64,000 nucleotides of DNA from Lithobates sylvaticus (lineage: Eukaryota > Chordata > Amphibia > Anura > Ranidae): the NCBI GenBank assembly GCA_028564925.1, contig CM053031.1, positions 165,405,084-165,469,083 of the forward strand, given 5' to 3'. A model generated the notes under the pieces. That model worked only from the letters and a program-made list of their open reading frames with translations. It was not told where the DNA came from and did no database searches. A program made the position numbers and the translations under genes. Of the stretch, positions 46,360 to 57,700 are shown piece after piece. The stretch's first letter is position 1; the number at the start of each line of letters is the position of its first letter.

Positions 46360-47495
46360 TTATCCCGATGATCTCCACTAAGTCTCTTTCCCTCTGAGGT
46401 ATTAGCTTATGCAGGATAACAAACCCAAAACAGTTGACACCCTTATGGCACAGTTCAAGCTCCCTAGGGAATCCTATTTTAAATGCTCACGCTTCATACA
46501 TTTTATATCCAATAATCCTATTCCCACTATCCAGGTACCAGCCAACCTATGGGACTTTTTTTCTCGCAAAAAATGGTAAAAAGTGGAATCTCTCTAATAT
46601 ATAATGCTTTACAGAACAAAACTGTCTTTCAAAAAACAAAGACGATGCTAAAGTGGGAATTGGATGCCCAAACCCGATTCACCCTGAGTCAATAACGTAT
46701 AGCCAAAACCTTGATATACAAATCATCACAGTGTGTAGCTTATTGGGAAATGACCATTAAAATCACTCATAGGTGGTACTATACCCCCTACAGATTAGCA
46801 AAATTCTCCACATAAACATCCCCCCATTGCTGGCGCAATTGTGGCAGAGTAGAAAACCTTATACACACTCTTTGGGAATGCCCCAGATTGACCAGCTTCT
46901 GGTCAGAGATCTTTAAACATCCTGAACCCCCTTCCACTCCTTAATATTGGGATTGAAATATACCCACCTTCCTCCAGAACATATATATATATACCCATAT
47001 ATTGTTTGTGGCCTGCCAGACATTGCTTCAGAAATGGAGATCTGATTCTAACCCAAATGTCACTGAAGTGTTATTCTTGGTCCAACAAAATGACACTTAT
47101 AAATATCTCCAAGCTTTATATTCCCTTACGGGCTATACTTTCACCAAAAAATTGGATTTATGGCCTAAAACCCCCACCTAAATCCTTCTAAAATACCAAA
47201 AGCATGTTTGCTACATCATTATTACTCTGATGTTGCTTTTGCTTTATTATAAATGTGTTGGAGGCAATATTAATTCTGGGTTCAGCCCCCATCATTCTGT
47301 TACTATACCAGTCACTGAATGTGGTTATATTGGCTATGTGTACCTTATTTCCATTCTTCCTTCTATCTTTCTTATGTCCTTTTGTCTTTTTCTAGTTATT
47401 TACTTTTATACACGACTAAATGCATCTCAGCTTCATTTTGCAAATTCTTTGTATTGTATTGAAATACCAATAAAAATATATTGAGAAAAAAAAGA
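46360..47495 (+). mobile_element. Decayed L1 ORF2 tail with 3' end
   Basis: At about 46825 the text reads HCWRNCGRVENLIHTLWECP, then FWSEIF, the CCHC-like block seen in all L1 tails here. Frames are broken throughout. The end at about 47470 is CCAATAAAAATATATTGAG followed by a short A-rich tail. Confidence 0.75.
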
Positions 47496-49139
47496 AAAAT
47501 GATTCTTAAATCAAGGACAGTGAATTATCTAAACCGCGATATTCACTACAGTAGATTTGTCTCTTTGTAAACAGTCACTGATGCTTCTCACTTCTTATAA
47601 TATTGTGGGGTTGGCCAAAAATCTGTTTTAGTTTTGAATAGAGCAGGGGCTCCGTAAGAGAACATTTTCCATGCTTTCTGTCACTGTGACTACAGTTTTA
47701 CCAGACAGGAAGCGGCCGACCATCTGCAACAGGGACACAAATAGTAATTTAAAGCTGACAGGGATTATTACCTTCCTCTACTCTGCTAAAAAACATTCTT
47801 GTCTGTGTTGCTGTTGGTGATTTACCCTCACTCCATGTCTGGTGACACCCCTGTCACAATAAAAATAGATGAGGGAAACATCCTTAACAGAACATTTGAT
47901 AGCAGTAAAACCACATAGAGGTTCTAATCCTTCCCTACTCTATCCAAAATGTAAAAAAAAAAAAAGAATTGGAAGGACATTCATTTTATTCCCAAGGGCA
48001 GGGTTATTGGGATTGCCCATGACAAAAAACGGCCAGCAGTCATTAGTCAGAGTCAGCTTTACGTTCTGTTAATGACTAGGAATAAGCTTTGGGATCAGGA
48101 AGAGCATGAGTTCAAAGGCAACCAAACTGGTTTAAAATTCATGGGCAGGGCTAACTAATGCATCCCTTTACTGCCTTGGTAACCTAGTACCAATAATGCA
48201 TTTTTTAACCTTTGAACTTAGGTCAGATGGCTTAGAATGGCTAATGGTGGGAGCTTTGTAATGTGTCAGCCCCTTTAATATAAAATTCAGGGTTCCCAAC
48301 AGCTATATGTCAGTGTGTGTTGGAGTAGATAGGGATATTTGATGATGTGTGATTTATTAAAGATAGTTGTGCTCTAAAGTGCCATACACAGTGCTGTATT
48401 GTTCTACATTATTGTAAAATGCAGTTTGTTGAGCTATATATTAGTATGTACTTCATTGGTTCACAGTACCTATACCAAACAGAAACAAGGTGAAAGCCAC
48501 TCTGATGAAGTCAGGACTGGCAGCTGGTAGCAAGTGTGATCCATTCATGTAGAAAAAGTCAGAAGGGCAGCGGACAGGAGAAGTATCTGTTAAATGTAGC
48601 AAGGGTCGGGGCAGGCAACAGACAGTAGATGTATCTAGTAATGCTGCAATGTGCAGGCCAGGCAGCAGACAATCGAGAAATCTCTTTAACAGGAAAAACA
48701 GGCAAAGGCAGAGGAGCACTTGGTCAGCAGGAGAACACTAGAAGAGGAGTGGCACTGGTCCTGCTGCTCAGCATGCAACTGGTATGCAAACCACCTCTGA
48801 GAGGAGACCTGGACAACAGGGGCCCCATCAGACAGATAAGTAGGGTGTCCTCCTACTATTCAGAATTGTAAAGGTGCTGCACATAATGTTTCTGCAGCTG
48901 GGCATTACCTGCAAAATGTCTACTGTTTGCTGCAGGGTATATTTTGTGTTGCACTTCAAAGTTTTCAGTCAATTCCAGTGCTCTTTCACAGTAAAAATGC
49001 CACAAATAATAAGCTTTCCAGTATTTGCTGCATTATAAATTCTAATAGTTTTTAGCCTATTCTGGTACTTTGGCACTGTGTAGAGCGTAATGTTTTTGTG
49101 TATGTACCTCAGCTGCAAAATTTTGAATGTTTGCTTCTT
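47496..49139. other. No gene recognised
   Basis: 47580-47960 is repeat-like and ends near a 13-bp A-run at 47952, possibly a SINE-type insertion without visible promoter boxes. 48450-48870 has an 88-codon minus-strand and an 80-codon plus-strand frame overlapping each other; neither resembles a known protein. The rest is AT-rich. Confidence 0.35.
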
Positions 49140-49560
49140 AGTAAATCATGTTTTGAGTCTCCCTGTTTGCAGGCTAGTCCAGTGTTTCAACACTTACAAT
49201 TTGTTGGCTTTTGTCTTTCTGGAATAATACAATATAATGTTTATTTTAAGATACAACCAACCTCTTAAATTGCAACCAAACCAAGCTGCCTACATACTAT
49301 CCAGCCACTTTTACAATATTTGTGGCTATTGTGTCTGAAATTATAGACTCTAATGTTTATCCCAGAATAAAACCTGCTTAATCTTTCCCACTTACAAGCC
49401 AAGATGCTTACATACTGTCCAGCCACTGCAAAATATGGGTGGCTATTGTCTTTGAAATAATACACTCTAATTTTTATTTCAGGATAAATCCTTCCTCGCC
49501 TCTTGCTATTACATTGAAGCCTAAGTAAGGTGCTTACTTACTGTCCAGCCAATGTACATT
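49140..49560. repeat. Imperfect tandem repeat, unit about 118-126 bp, about 3.3 copies
   Basis: The word CCAGCCA near CATACTGTCCAGCC recurs at 49301, 49419 and 49545, with an earlier TCCAGTG at about 49179. Between them TGGCTATTGTCTTTGAAATA and CTCTAATGTTTAT also repeat. Units differ by many substitutions, so the array is old. Confidence 0.8.
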
Positions 49561-49730
49561 ATGGGGGTCATTTACTATAGCGCCGAAAAATGATCCTGCA
49601 GTCCTAGAAAATAGCGCCCAATTAAGATTTAAACTTTTAGAAGCTGGGTGCTAATGCAAATAGAAAGCATTTCTATTATCAGCAAAAATGCCTGTGATTT
49701 CACATATGCGGGAATAGTGGAAGTCAATGG

Positions 49731-51545
49731 GGCTCGAACCTGCAAAATCCAAAGTTCTCACTGAAGGCTTATATACAAGTTCTTTGCCATAAAAAGTGTA
49801 TTGGGACCTGGGTCCTGCACCAGAGGACATGTATCAATTGGAAAAAAAGGTTTTAAAACGGCCGTTTTTTCAGGAGCAGTGATTTTAATAATGCTTAAAG
49901 TGAAACAATAAAAATTAAATATTCCTTTAAATATCGTGCCTGGGGGGTCTCCTTAGTCTGCCTTAGTATTGCATCTTTCCCATGTTTATAACTGTACCGC
50001 AGCAACATGACATTTCTAAAGGAAAATGTTTCATTTAATATTGCTCTCGGCTGTAATGAATTGCCGGTTCACAGCAATATAGTTTTAAAATCAAAGAAAA
50101 AAACAGCGTATATTCCCCCCACCAGTCCATACCAGGTCCTTTGAGTCTTGTATGGGTATTAAGGGGAACTCCAACCAAATGTTTTATAAAAATGGCATAG
50201 GGGTCCCCCCCAAAATCCATACCAGATCCTTATCCAAGCACGCAACCTGGCAGGCCGCAGAAGAAGAGGGGGGACGAGGGAACGCCCCCCCTCCTGAACC
50301 ATACCAGGCCACATGCCCTCAACATGGGGAGGGCATGTTGATGGGGACAAGGGCCTCATCCCCACAACCCTTGGCTGGCGGTTGTGGGGGTCTGCGGGTG
50401 GGGGGCTTAATGGAATCTGGAAGCCCCCTTTAACAAGGGGCCCCCAGATCCCGACCCACCCATGTGAATGGGTATCGGGTACATTGTACCCCTACACATT
50501 CACCAAAAAAAGCAGTTTTTGACAATTCCTTTATTAAAAATGTCTATTTCTTTCCCCGCTTTTTCCTCCGGTCTTCTCCATCTTCCTCCGGTCTTCTCCT
50601 TCTTCCTCCGGCTTCTTCTTCCCCCAGTACATCCTCCGGTCTTTCTCTTCCACCGCTCCCGCCACCATTCCTGCTGAACATTCAAAAAACAAACCTCCTC
50701 CCATGCTGCGATGGGGTGGATGATGTCACTCCAAGACCCCGCCCCTTGTGACTTTACTGCATGGGGCATGATGGGTCAGTAATGTCACAAGGGGGCGGGT
50801 CCCACAATGGCGTCATCCAGTGGCCACGCCCCATAGTTATATATGATATGTGCACTATGGAAGCGGACAGATCGGCTGGCAGCAGCGTCCGAGGAGGTTT
50901 GTTGTTTTCATGTTCAGCAGGTCAGTAGCGGGAGCGGCGGAGGAGGAAGATCGAGGACGAAGCGGGGGAAGAAGAAGCCGGAGGAAGATGGAGAAGACCG
51001 GAGGAAGAAGCGGAGGAAGATGGAGGACGAACCGAGGGAAGAAGAAGCTGGAGGAAGGAGAGAACCGAAGAAAGACCGGAGAAAGAAGTGGGGAAAGAAG
51101 ACATTTTTAATAAAGGAATTGTCAAAAACCGGCTATTATTTTTGGTCACATTTCACTGCTTTTTTTGGTGAATGTGTAGGGGTACAATGTACCCAATACC
51201 CATTCACATAGGGGGGGCCGGGATCTGGGGGCCCTCTTGTTAAAGGGGGCTTCCAGATTACGATAAGCCCTCTGCCACACACAGACCCCCACAACCATCG
51301 GGCAAGAGTTGTGGGGATGAAGTCCTTGTCCCCATCAACATGGGGACAAGGTGCTTTGGGGGGTCCCCAAAGCACCCTCCCCATGTTGAGGGCATGTGGC
51401 CTGGTACTTCTCAGTAGGGGGGACGCTCTCTTGTCCCCCCTCTTTTCCTGCAGCCTGCCAGGTTGCATGCTCGGATAAGGGTCTTGTATAGATTTTGGGG
51501 TGAAATTCCCCTTAAAGTCCATACCAGATCCGAAGGGCCACATAC
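49731..51545. mobile_element. hAT-family foldback element, ends decayed
   Basis: GGGACCTGGGTCCTGCACCA near 49803 matches the same subterminal word of the hAT element at 39671. From about 50100 to 51545 the sequence is a long inverted repeat centred near 50790 (TCACAAGGGGGCGG); CCATACCAGATCCTTATCC at 50217 is mirrored near 51470. The GC-rich core with CCTCAACATGGGGAGGG is shared with the elements at 17011 and 39671. GA- and CT-rich tracts (50565-50690 and 50935-51080) give low-complexity frames. Terminal repeats and TSD were not found. Confidence 0.75.
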
Positions 51546-51639
51546 CATTGCATGCATTTGAAGAGTTAAAATGATGAAATAAACCAAACTGATGTGCATT
51601 TGATAATTATGCTGCTGAGTACAATGTACATTTTCAGGA

Positions 51640-51722
51640 GATGATACCATTGGTGGGATTCAAACCCATGGCTTGAACTTTTGAAGGTAGAAGGGCATAT
51701 CACTATACCATGGAGCTGAGCA
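51640..51722 (-). ncRNA. tRNA-like sequence, probable tRNA-derived SINE or tRNA pseudogene
   Basis: On the minus strand TGGTATAGTGA (from 51710) resembles the RNA polymerase III A box, and GGGTTTGAATCCC (51667-51655) is a near-perfect B box (GGTTCGANTCC). Spacing of about 45 nt suits a tRNA. The acceptor stem does not close well and no intact anticodon arm was proved. No SINE tail was delimited. Confidence 0.6.
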
Positions 51723-51820
51723 CAGTCATACATAGAAAATACTAATGTTTTATTCTTTTCATTCTATACAATAATGTTTTGCATTTGAGGCATTAATATT
51801 ATGCTCATGTGCCATTGGGT

Positions 51821-52014
51821 AGGGATGAGCCGAACACCCCTGGTTCGCACCAGAACTTGCGAACAGGCCAAACATTTGTGTGAACATCGTTAAAGTCTAT
51901 GGGACACGAACATCAAAAACCAAAAGAGCTAATTTTAAAGGCTTATATGCAAGTTATTGCCATAAAAAGTATATGAGGACCCGAGTCCTGCCCCAGGGGA
52001 CATGCAAAAAAAGT
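51821..52014. mobile_element. Left end of a hAT-type element
   Basis: Starts TAGGGATGAGCCGAACACCC and continues with GCAAGTTATTGCCATAAAAA and GGTCCTG-like text shared with the element at 39671. It passes into satellite DNA at about 52014, so the rest is lost or replaced. Confidence 0.75.
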
Positions 52015-52254
52015 GGGACTTACTAAAACATTTAATGTGAAAATGGCTTAATGTAGCTTAACGTGTAATAAAGTGCCTAAACCTCAATCAATTGCCCTGA
52101 AACTTTGCACAGCCTAAGATCTCAACTTCCCAAACCTATCCAAGAAGTTTCATGCGATTCTGAGTTCCACAGGGCAAATTAAGGACATTAAGCTTGTTTT
52201 TTGGGGAGCTTAATGTGGCTTAACGCACAAAAAAGACCTTAAATGTTATCCAAT
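52015..52254. repeat. Satellite array, left part (first monomer)
   Basis: Begins ACTAAAACATTTAATGTG and runs through AGCTTAACGTGTAATAAAG and AAACTTTGCACAGCC to the L1 target site. The rest of this monomer is found at 59277-59395, on the other side of the L1. Confidence 0.85.
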
Positions 52255-52386
52255 GCGCATGCGCGGGATCTCGGAAGTGGACGCGTTCTAGCCGAGCTCC
52301 GCACGCTCCGGTTCTAATAGCCTATATCCAGCCAGACAGCAGACCTACGGACGACCGCACACAACCATCTGTCATCCCGGAGGGGA

Positions 52387-53633
52387 ATGAACAAAACGGC
52401 GCAAGGACAACCGAAAAAGGGGCAAAAGAAACAGACCAAAACAAACGGAGTGCCGGGACCCTCCGCAGATACAAGGCCGCATCCAAAGATGGCGCCGGGA
52501 CGGCCGGACACACGAGGCAGCACGGCCTCCAAAAACGACCAGACGCTGCACCAGCCACACAAAACGGGACTCCCCACACAGTCAAGGGACCCATTTTCGT
52601 TCCAATCCACAGCTGACCTGGAGGCCGACCAGAGGGGTGAGTCACATTTACAGCCCTTATCCCCGGGCAGTTATACGGCATCACAGGAACTGGTAGATTC
52701 CCCTAGATCCTCTATGGACGGGAATATGGCTGAAATAGCAGAGGCCCTGTTTAGCCAGAATAGCCAGACAAGCCAGAATACAGCGGCACCTCCTCAAGTC
52801 CAGCATGCTCACTACTCCCCAGATGCACTACTACTAGCACGCTTTTCCACATTGCTTCAGCAAGAGCTTGCTAAGGCCTGCACCCTTATAACAACAGATT
52901 TAAAGAAAGACATACATAGCTTTGGGGAACGTTTTGATCTGGTAGAAACCAAGTTGGACAATACTGTTAAAAAGGTCAATCAGAACGCTACCATGATAAC
53001 TGACCTCCAGGATAGGCTGGAGGAGGCCTACACAAAAATAGAAGATTTGGAAAATCGCTCACGCCGTTACAACATACGGATACGGGGCCTGCCAGAAACC
53101 CATACTGACCTAGAAGAGGTCATGCGTGAACTAATGACAGAGCTAATCCCAGATATACCACCCCATCACTTGGAATAGACCGTATTCACAGAGCCTTAAC
53201 AGCCCCGAGAACTGATGGCCTGCCACGTGATATAATAGTCAAGCCACATTACTATAGCGTAAAGGAAAAGTTGATGTTTGCTGCACGCAATAGAAAAGAC
53301 CTGACCATACAGGGTGCAGGTATACAGCTATTTACAGATCTAACACCGTCGACCATACAGAAACGCAGAACATTAAGACCCCTTCTACAACAACTGGCAA
53401 ATAAACAAATAAAATATAGATGGGCATTCCCTTTCAAGCTATCTTTTTCCTTCAAAGGACGGTCCTACTCTTTTACAACTTTTCAAACAGGCGAAGACCT
53501 CCTGGGCGAACTTGGAATACTCAACCATGACTCTCCTGCTACATCGCCTCGACGGGCAGACCAAAGACCTCTTTCACCCCTGTGGCAAGAACCCAAGCAA
53601 TCGCAATCCAGGAAATCGCACCGGATCACCTGA
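52387..53633 (+). pseudogene. L1 ORF1 (RNA-binding chaperone), one frameshift
   Basis: The first 264 codons (to 53178) hold a Lys/Gln-rich basic start, a proline/serine-rich middle, then a coiled coil around residues 165-225 (KLDNTVKKVNQNATMITDLQ and LEEAYTKIEDLENRSRRYNI). RIRGLPETHTD opens the RNA-recognition-like core. Near 53170 the frame shifts by one base: DRIHRALTAPRTDGLPRDII then continues in another frame, with KLMFAARNRKDLTIQGAGIQ, FTDLTPSTIQKRR and YRWAFPFKLSFSF to the stop at 53633. This order is that of L1 ORF1p, which trimerises and binds L1 RNA. With one frameshift as the only obvious defect, the copy is young; a sequencing or assembly error is also possible. Confidence 0.85.
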
Positions 53634-54788
53634 AAACACCCCCAACAACTATGGACCCTTCAAAGGTCAGGCTAAAACCCTGATGAAGATTAGAAACCTT
53701 AACTGATCCCAGGAAAGACCCCCTGCGGACCCTATGGGTCGCCCCCTCAGGGGAATAAAACTCTGACACTGGCCACATAACCCATACGAACATAAGCTAA
53801 GAAATTCCCTTATTTTTGGTCTAGGGCCTGCTACAGTTTTTGTTTATCTTTTTGATCTCGATTTTTGATTTTTGATCTTTGATATCGGATGCATAATTCA
53901 AGAATTTGGACTTGCCTGTTGATTTTTGCACTATTTTTTGAATCCCTTTTTACACTAGCCCGTAGAGGCATACAAGGACAGTCCCAAAACTGCTAATATA
54001 CCCCTTTTTCTTTTTCTTTTTTTTTTTTTTTTTTTTATCTTTTTCTCTCCTTTATTTTTTTTTATATATATCTATTCAATTTTCTTTTTGATATTTGATG
54101 ACACATCTTGATATAGCACTAGAATATTTCTGAAATGTTAAGAAGCCATGTCTAGCACATAGACTATTTTCAGTCTACATTTTTTCGACCAACAGGGAAA
54201 GGCCCCTCCAAAGGAGGCGAGTTAGCCTCCTGAGAAGTGGTGCCCCCAGGGCAGGAGTAACCGATGGGGACCCTGCCTGCCCTGGGGCCACGACAAATGA
54301 GAGGCCTTTCCAAATGTAAAGTCATCCACATACTATGCTGTCCTAAAAGGGGGAGAGGAGGGGAAAAAAGAAAAAAAAAAGCCTCAATAATAACTAATAA
54401 TGTGTATTTAACATGTTAGTCTGATAATAGGCCTAGTTACATGGGCCGGAGCGGTAATACATGTCGCATGCTTGCAAGAATATCTATCCTCCAAGGAGGA
54501 TGATACGCTTGCACCAATTACACCGGATATTCAGTCCGGAGGGGGTGTACCCCCAGTTAGGTTATATTTTAAGCAAACCCACTAGGTTTGAATGTTGCAG
54601 CCTAAGGCTGCTGTGTTATTTATGGTATTTACTATATTCTCTTTTCCCCCCTCTTTCTATCCTTCTATCCCCCTCCCGACGAGCTCTGGTCCAAAATCCT
54701 ACCCACAGATTGAAGCAGAAACAAAGAAACGAAAGGTCAACTATAGTCTGCCTTACCCCACCGACTAATCGACAAACACAAGGTAAGA
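53634..54788 (+). other. L1 inter-ORF region
   Basis: About 1.15 kb without a convincing gene. It contains T-runs (54010-54036), GAGGCGAGTTAGCCTCC and CCTCCAAGGAGGATGATACG hairpin words. A 117-codon frame at 54461-54814 overlaps the ORF2 start but resembles nothing known. It is much longer than the inter-ORF gap of mammalian L1. Confidence 0.7.
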
Positions 54789-57700
54789 GTGCTCTGCCTA
54801 ACCACGATGGCTAATAGATATTCCACAGACTATTCGATCATAACACGCAACGTCCATGGGTTTAATTCCCCCACTAAAAGAACTAAGGCATACCAGTTCT
54901 ATCATAGACAAAAAGCAGACGTCCTATTATTACAGGAAACCCATTTTACCAAGGCCTCGGCTCCTAGATATCTAAATGTAAAATACCCACAAACATTTCT
55001 AGCCTGCGGCCCACAGAAGAAGGGAGGAGTGGCGGTCTGCTTCTCAAAGCGGACCCCCTTTACCCCCATCTCGATAATTAAAGATAAAGCAGGGAGATAC
55101 CTAATGGCCATAGGCCGCCTACATGATAGACTGGTCTCATTTATATCATACTATGCCCCAAACACAGGACAAGTAGAATTTTTTAGACAGATGTTTAACC
55201 TACTGATGCCCAAGGCCCAGGGACAAGTTATATTAGGAGGAGACAGCAATATATCCTTAGACAGGACCATGGATAAATCTGACACTGCTAGACCGATCTT
55301 ACGACGTCCCCCTAACGACAGTAGCAAGATAGCCCGTCTCATACACCAGCAAGACCTTATTGATACCTGGAGAGAACATAACCCCACCGTAAGAGACTTT
55401 ACCTTTTACTCACAGGCACATCATACCTACTCCAGAATCGACCACATATTTGCACACACCTCCTTACTCCCATACATTACATCAGTTAAAATACTTAATA
55501 CACCTTGGTCAGACCATTCCCCGATAAAACTAGTGACAAAAGGGATGTGGACTAAGGCGACCCCCTCGCCTTGGCGACTTAATGTTAATACACTCACCGA
55601 CCCTATCTTATACACCGAAATAGAAAAGGAAATACAGGAATACTTTAGAAATAACAAGCCCCAAGACACCACCCCAGTCAATAACTGGGCGGCCCATAAG
55701 GCAACTATACGAGGAAAACGTATTCAAATCACGGCCAGAATAAAAAAGAATAGGGACCTTACAATTAAAAACCTAGAAGAGAATCTAGCAGCCCTCATGG
55801 CAGAACAACACAGTAACCCCAAGACAGACATTAGCAAAAAGATAGAAGAAGTTAGACTATCACTGAATCTCTGTTTAACAACACAGGCAGAAAAGCGCAT
55901 TAGTTGGTCAAAGCATAAATATTATACCATGGGAGACAAACCCACTACTCTACTGGCCAGAAAGCTGGTACCCAGACCATATTCAGCCACTTTACCTAAA
56001 TTGAAGACATCATCGGGACATCTCACACAAAACCCAGAACTGATAATAAGAGAATTTCATAAATTCTACACCAAACTTTATAGTGCCCAAAAGCCACCCG
56101 ATCAAGCTGTAGTCGATAGATTTTTCCAAGATATACGGTTGCCCCAACTGACCCATGACCATGCTGCTTTCATGAATGAAGCAATCACAGAAACGGAAAT
56201 ACAGATGGCTATAAAGGCAATCCATTCCTCCAAAGCACCTGGCCCAGACGGATACCCAGGGATATACTACAAAAAATATCAACACCTACTCACCCCGCAT
56301 CTCTGTTTATATTTTAATGATCTGAGACGAGGTACGAAATTACCAGAACAAGAAAATACGGCATACATAAACGTCATACCGAAACCAAGCAAAGACCATA
56401 CAGACTGTTCAAACTACCGCCCAATCTCACTGATCAATACTGATCTAAAACTACTAACAAAGATTTTAGCCACAAGACTAAATACCTTCCTCCCACAATA
56501 CATACACCCTGACCAGACAGGATTTGTACCACAAAGACAGGCCACTGACCAAACCCGCAGACTAATTAACTTGATATCAGCAATCCAATCCAACTGGGAC
56601 GGGGAGGGCACCAGACAGGGAATGCTATTATCACTAGATATACAGAAGGCATTTGATTCCCTCTCATGGGATTATCTATTTCAAGTGTTGAGACGTTTTG
56701 GGTTTGGGGAATCTTTTCTGAGACTACTGCAGACTCTATACGATACCCCGTCGGCCTCCCTGATGGTCAGGGGCTACTCTTCAAGGCCCCTGGCCGTCAG
56801 GAGGGGAACCAGACAGGGATGCCCATTGTCACCATTGTTGTTTGCTTTGGCAATCGAACCGTTAGCAATCAAATTGCGATCGAGCCCTGATATTAGAGGC
56901 ATAAGATGTGGAGGACTAGAACATAAATGCCTGCTATTTGCAGACGACCTAATATTGACACTGACATCCCCAACCACCACACTCCCAAATCTGTATGCAA
57001 TTATGGACCCGTTCTCTAAGATATCAGGGTTATATGTAAACCATAGCAAATCTAGGGCATTAAATCTTTCACTCCCCAGGTCCATCCAAGAGTCACTAGA
57101 ACAGTCCCATCCCTTTAAGTGGGAACAAAAAGATATCCCTTACTTGGGCATACACCTGACCCCCTCTATACACACGCTCTATGAAAGAAACTATCCAACT
57201 CTTATAAAGAAACTAACTGACGACATGGCAAAGTGGCAAGTACAACCTCCATCGTGGTTTGGCAGACTCCACTCAGTAAAAATGAATATTTTACCAAGGA
57301 TTTTGTATTATTTCAGAACTTTACCAATATCACTGATAACTGAAGACCTAAAGCAGCTACAGAAAAAGATCCTACAGTACATATGGGGAGATAAGAGGCC
57401 TAGGGTCAACAAGAGCACTATATACACACCAAAACAAAAAGGGGGACTGGGACTACCAGACCTGCAAAAATATTTCTATGCAGCACAATTGGCCCAACTG
57501 GCCAGATACCATTCTAAAGCCCCAAAGGCGATCTGGATGACCATGGAGTCATACTCATGCCAACCCAATCCAATATCCCACATCATGTGGCTTCCAAGTA
57601 GAGAGCGACGACTAATTCTGTGCCCAACTTTATCCTATTCCATGGATATATGGGACAGGATAACAAGAATACATAAACTTAAATCTCCCCATACCCCGTT

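Noticed and set aside
48453-48871. Overlapping frames of 80-88 codons on opposite strands
   Set aside because: Mutually antisense, no motif, no exon borders.
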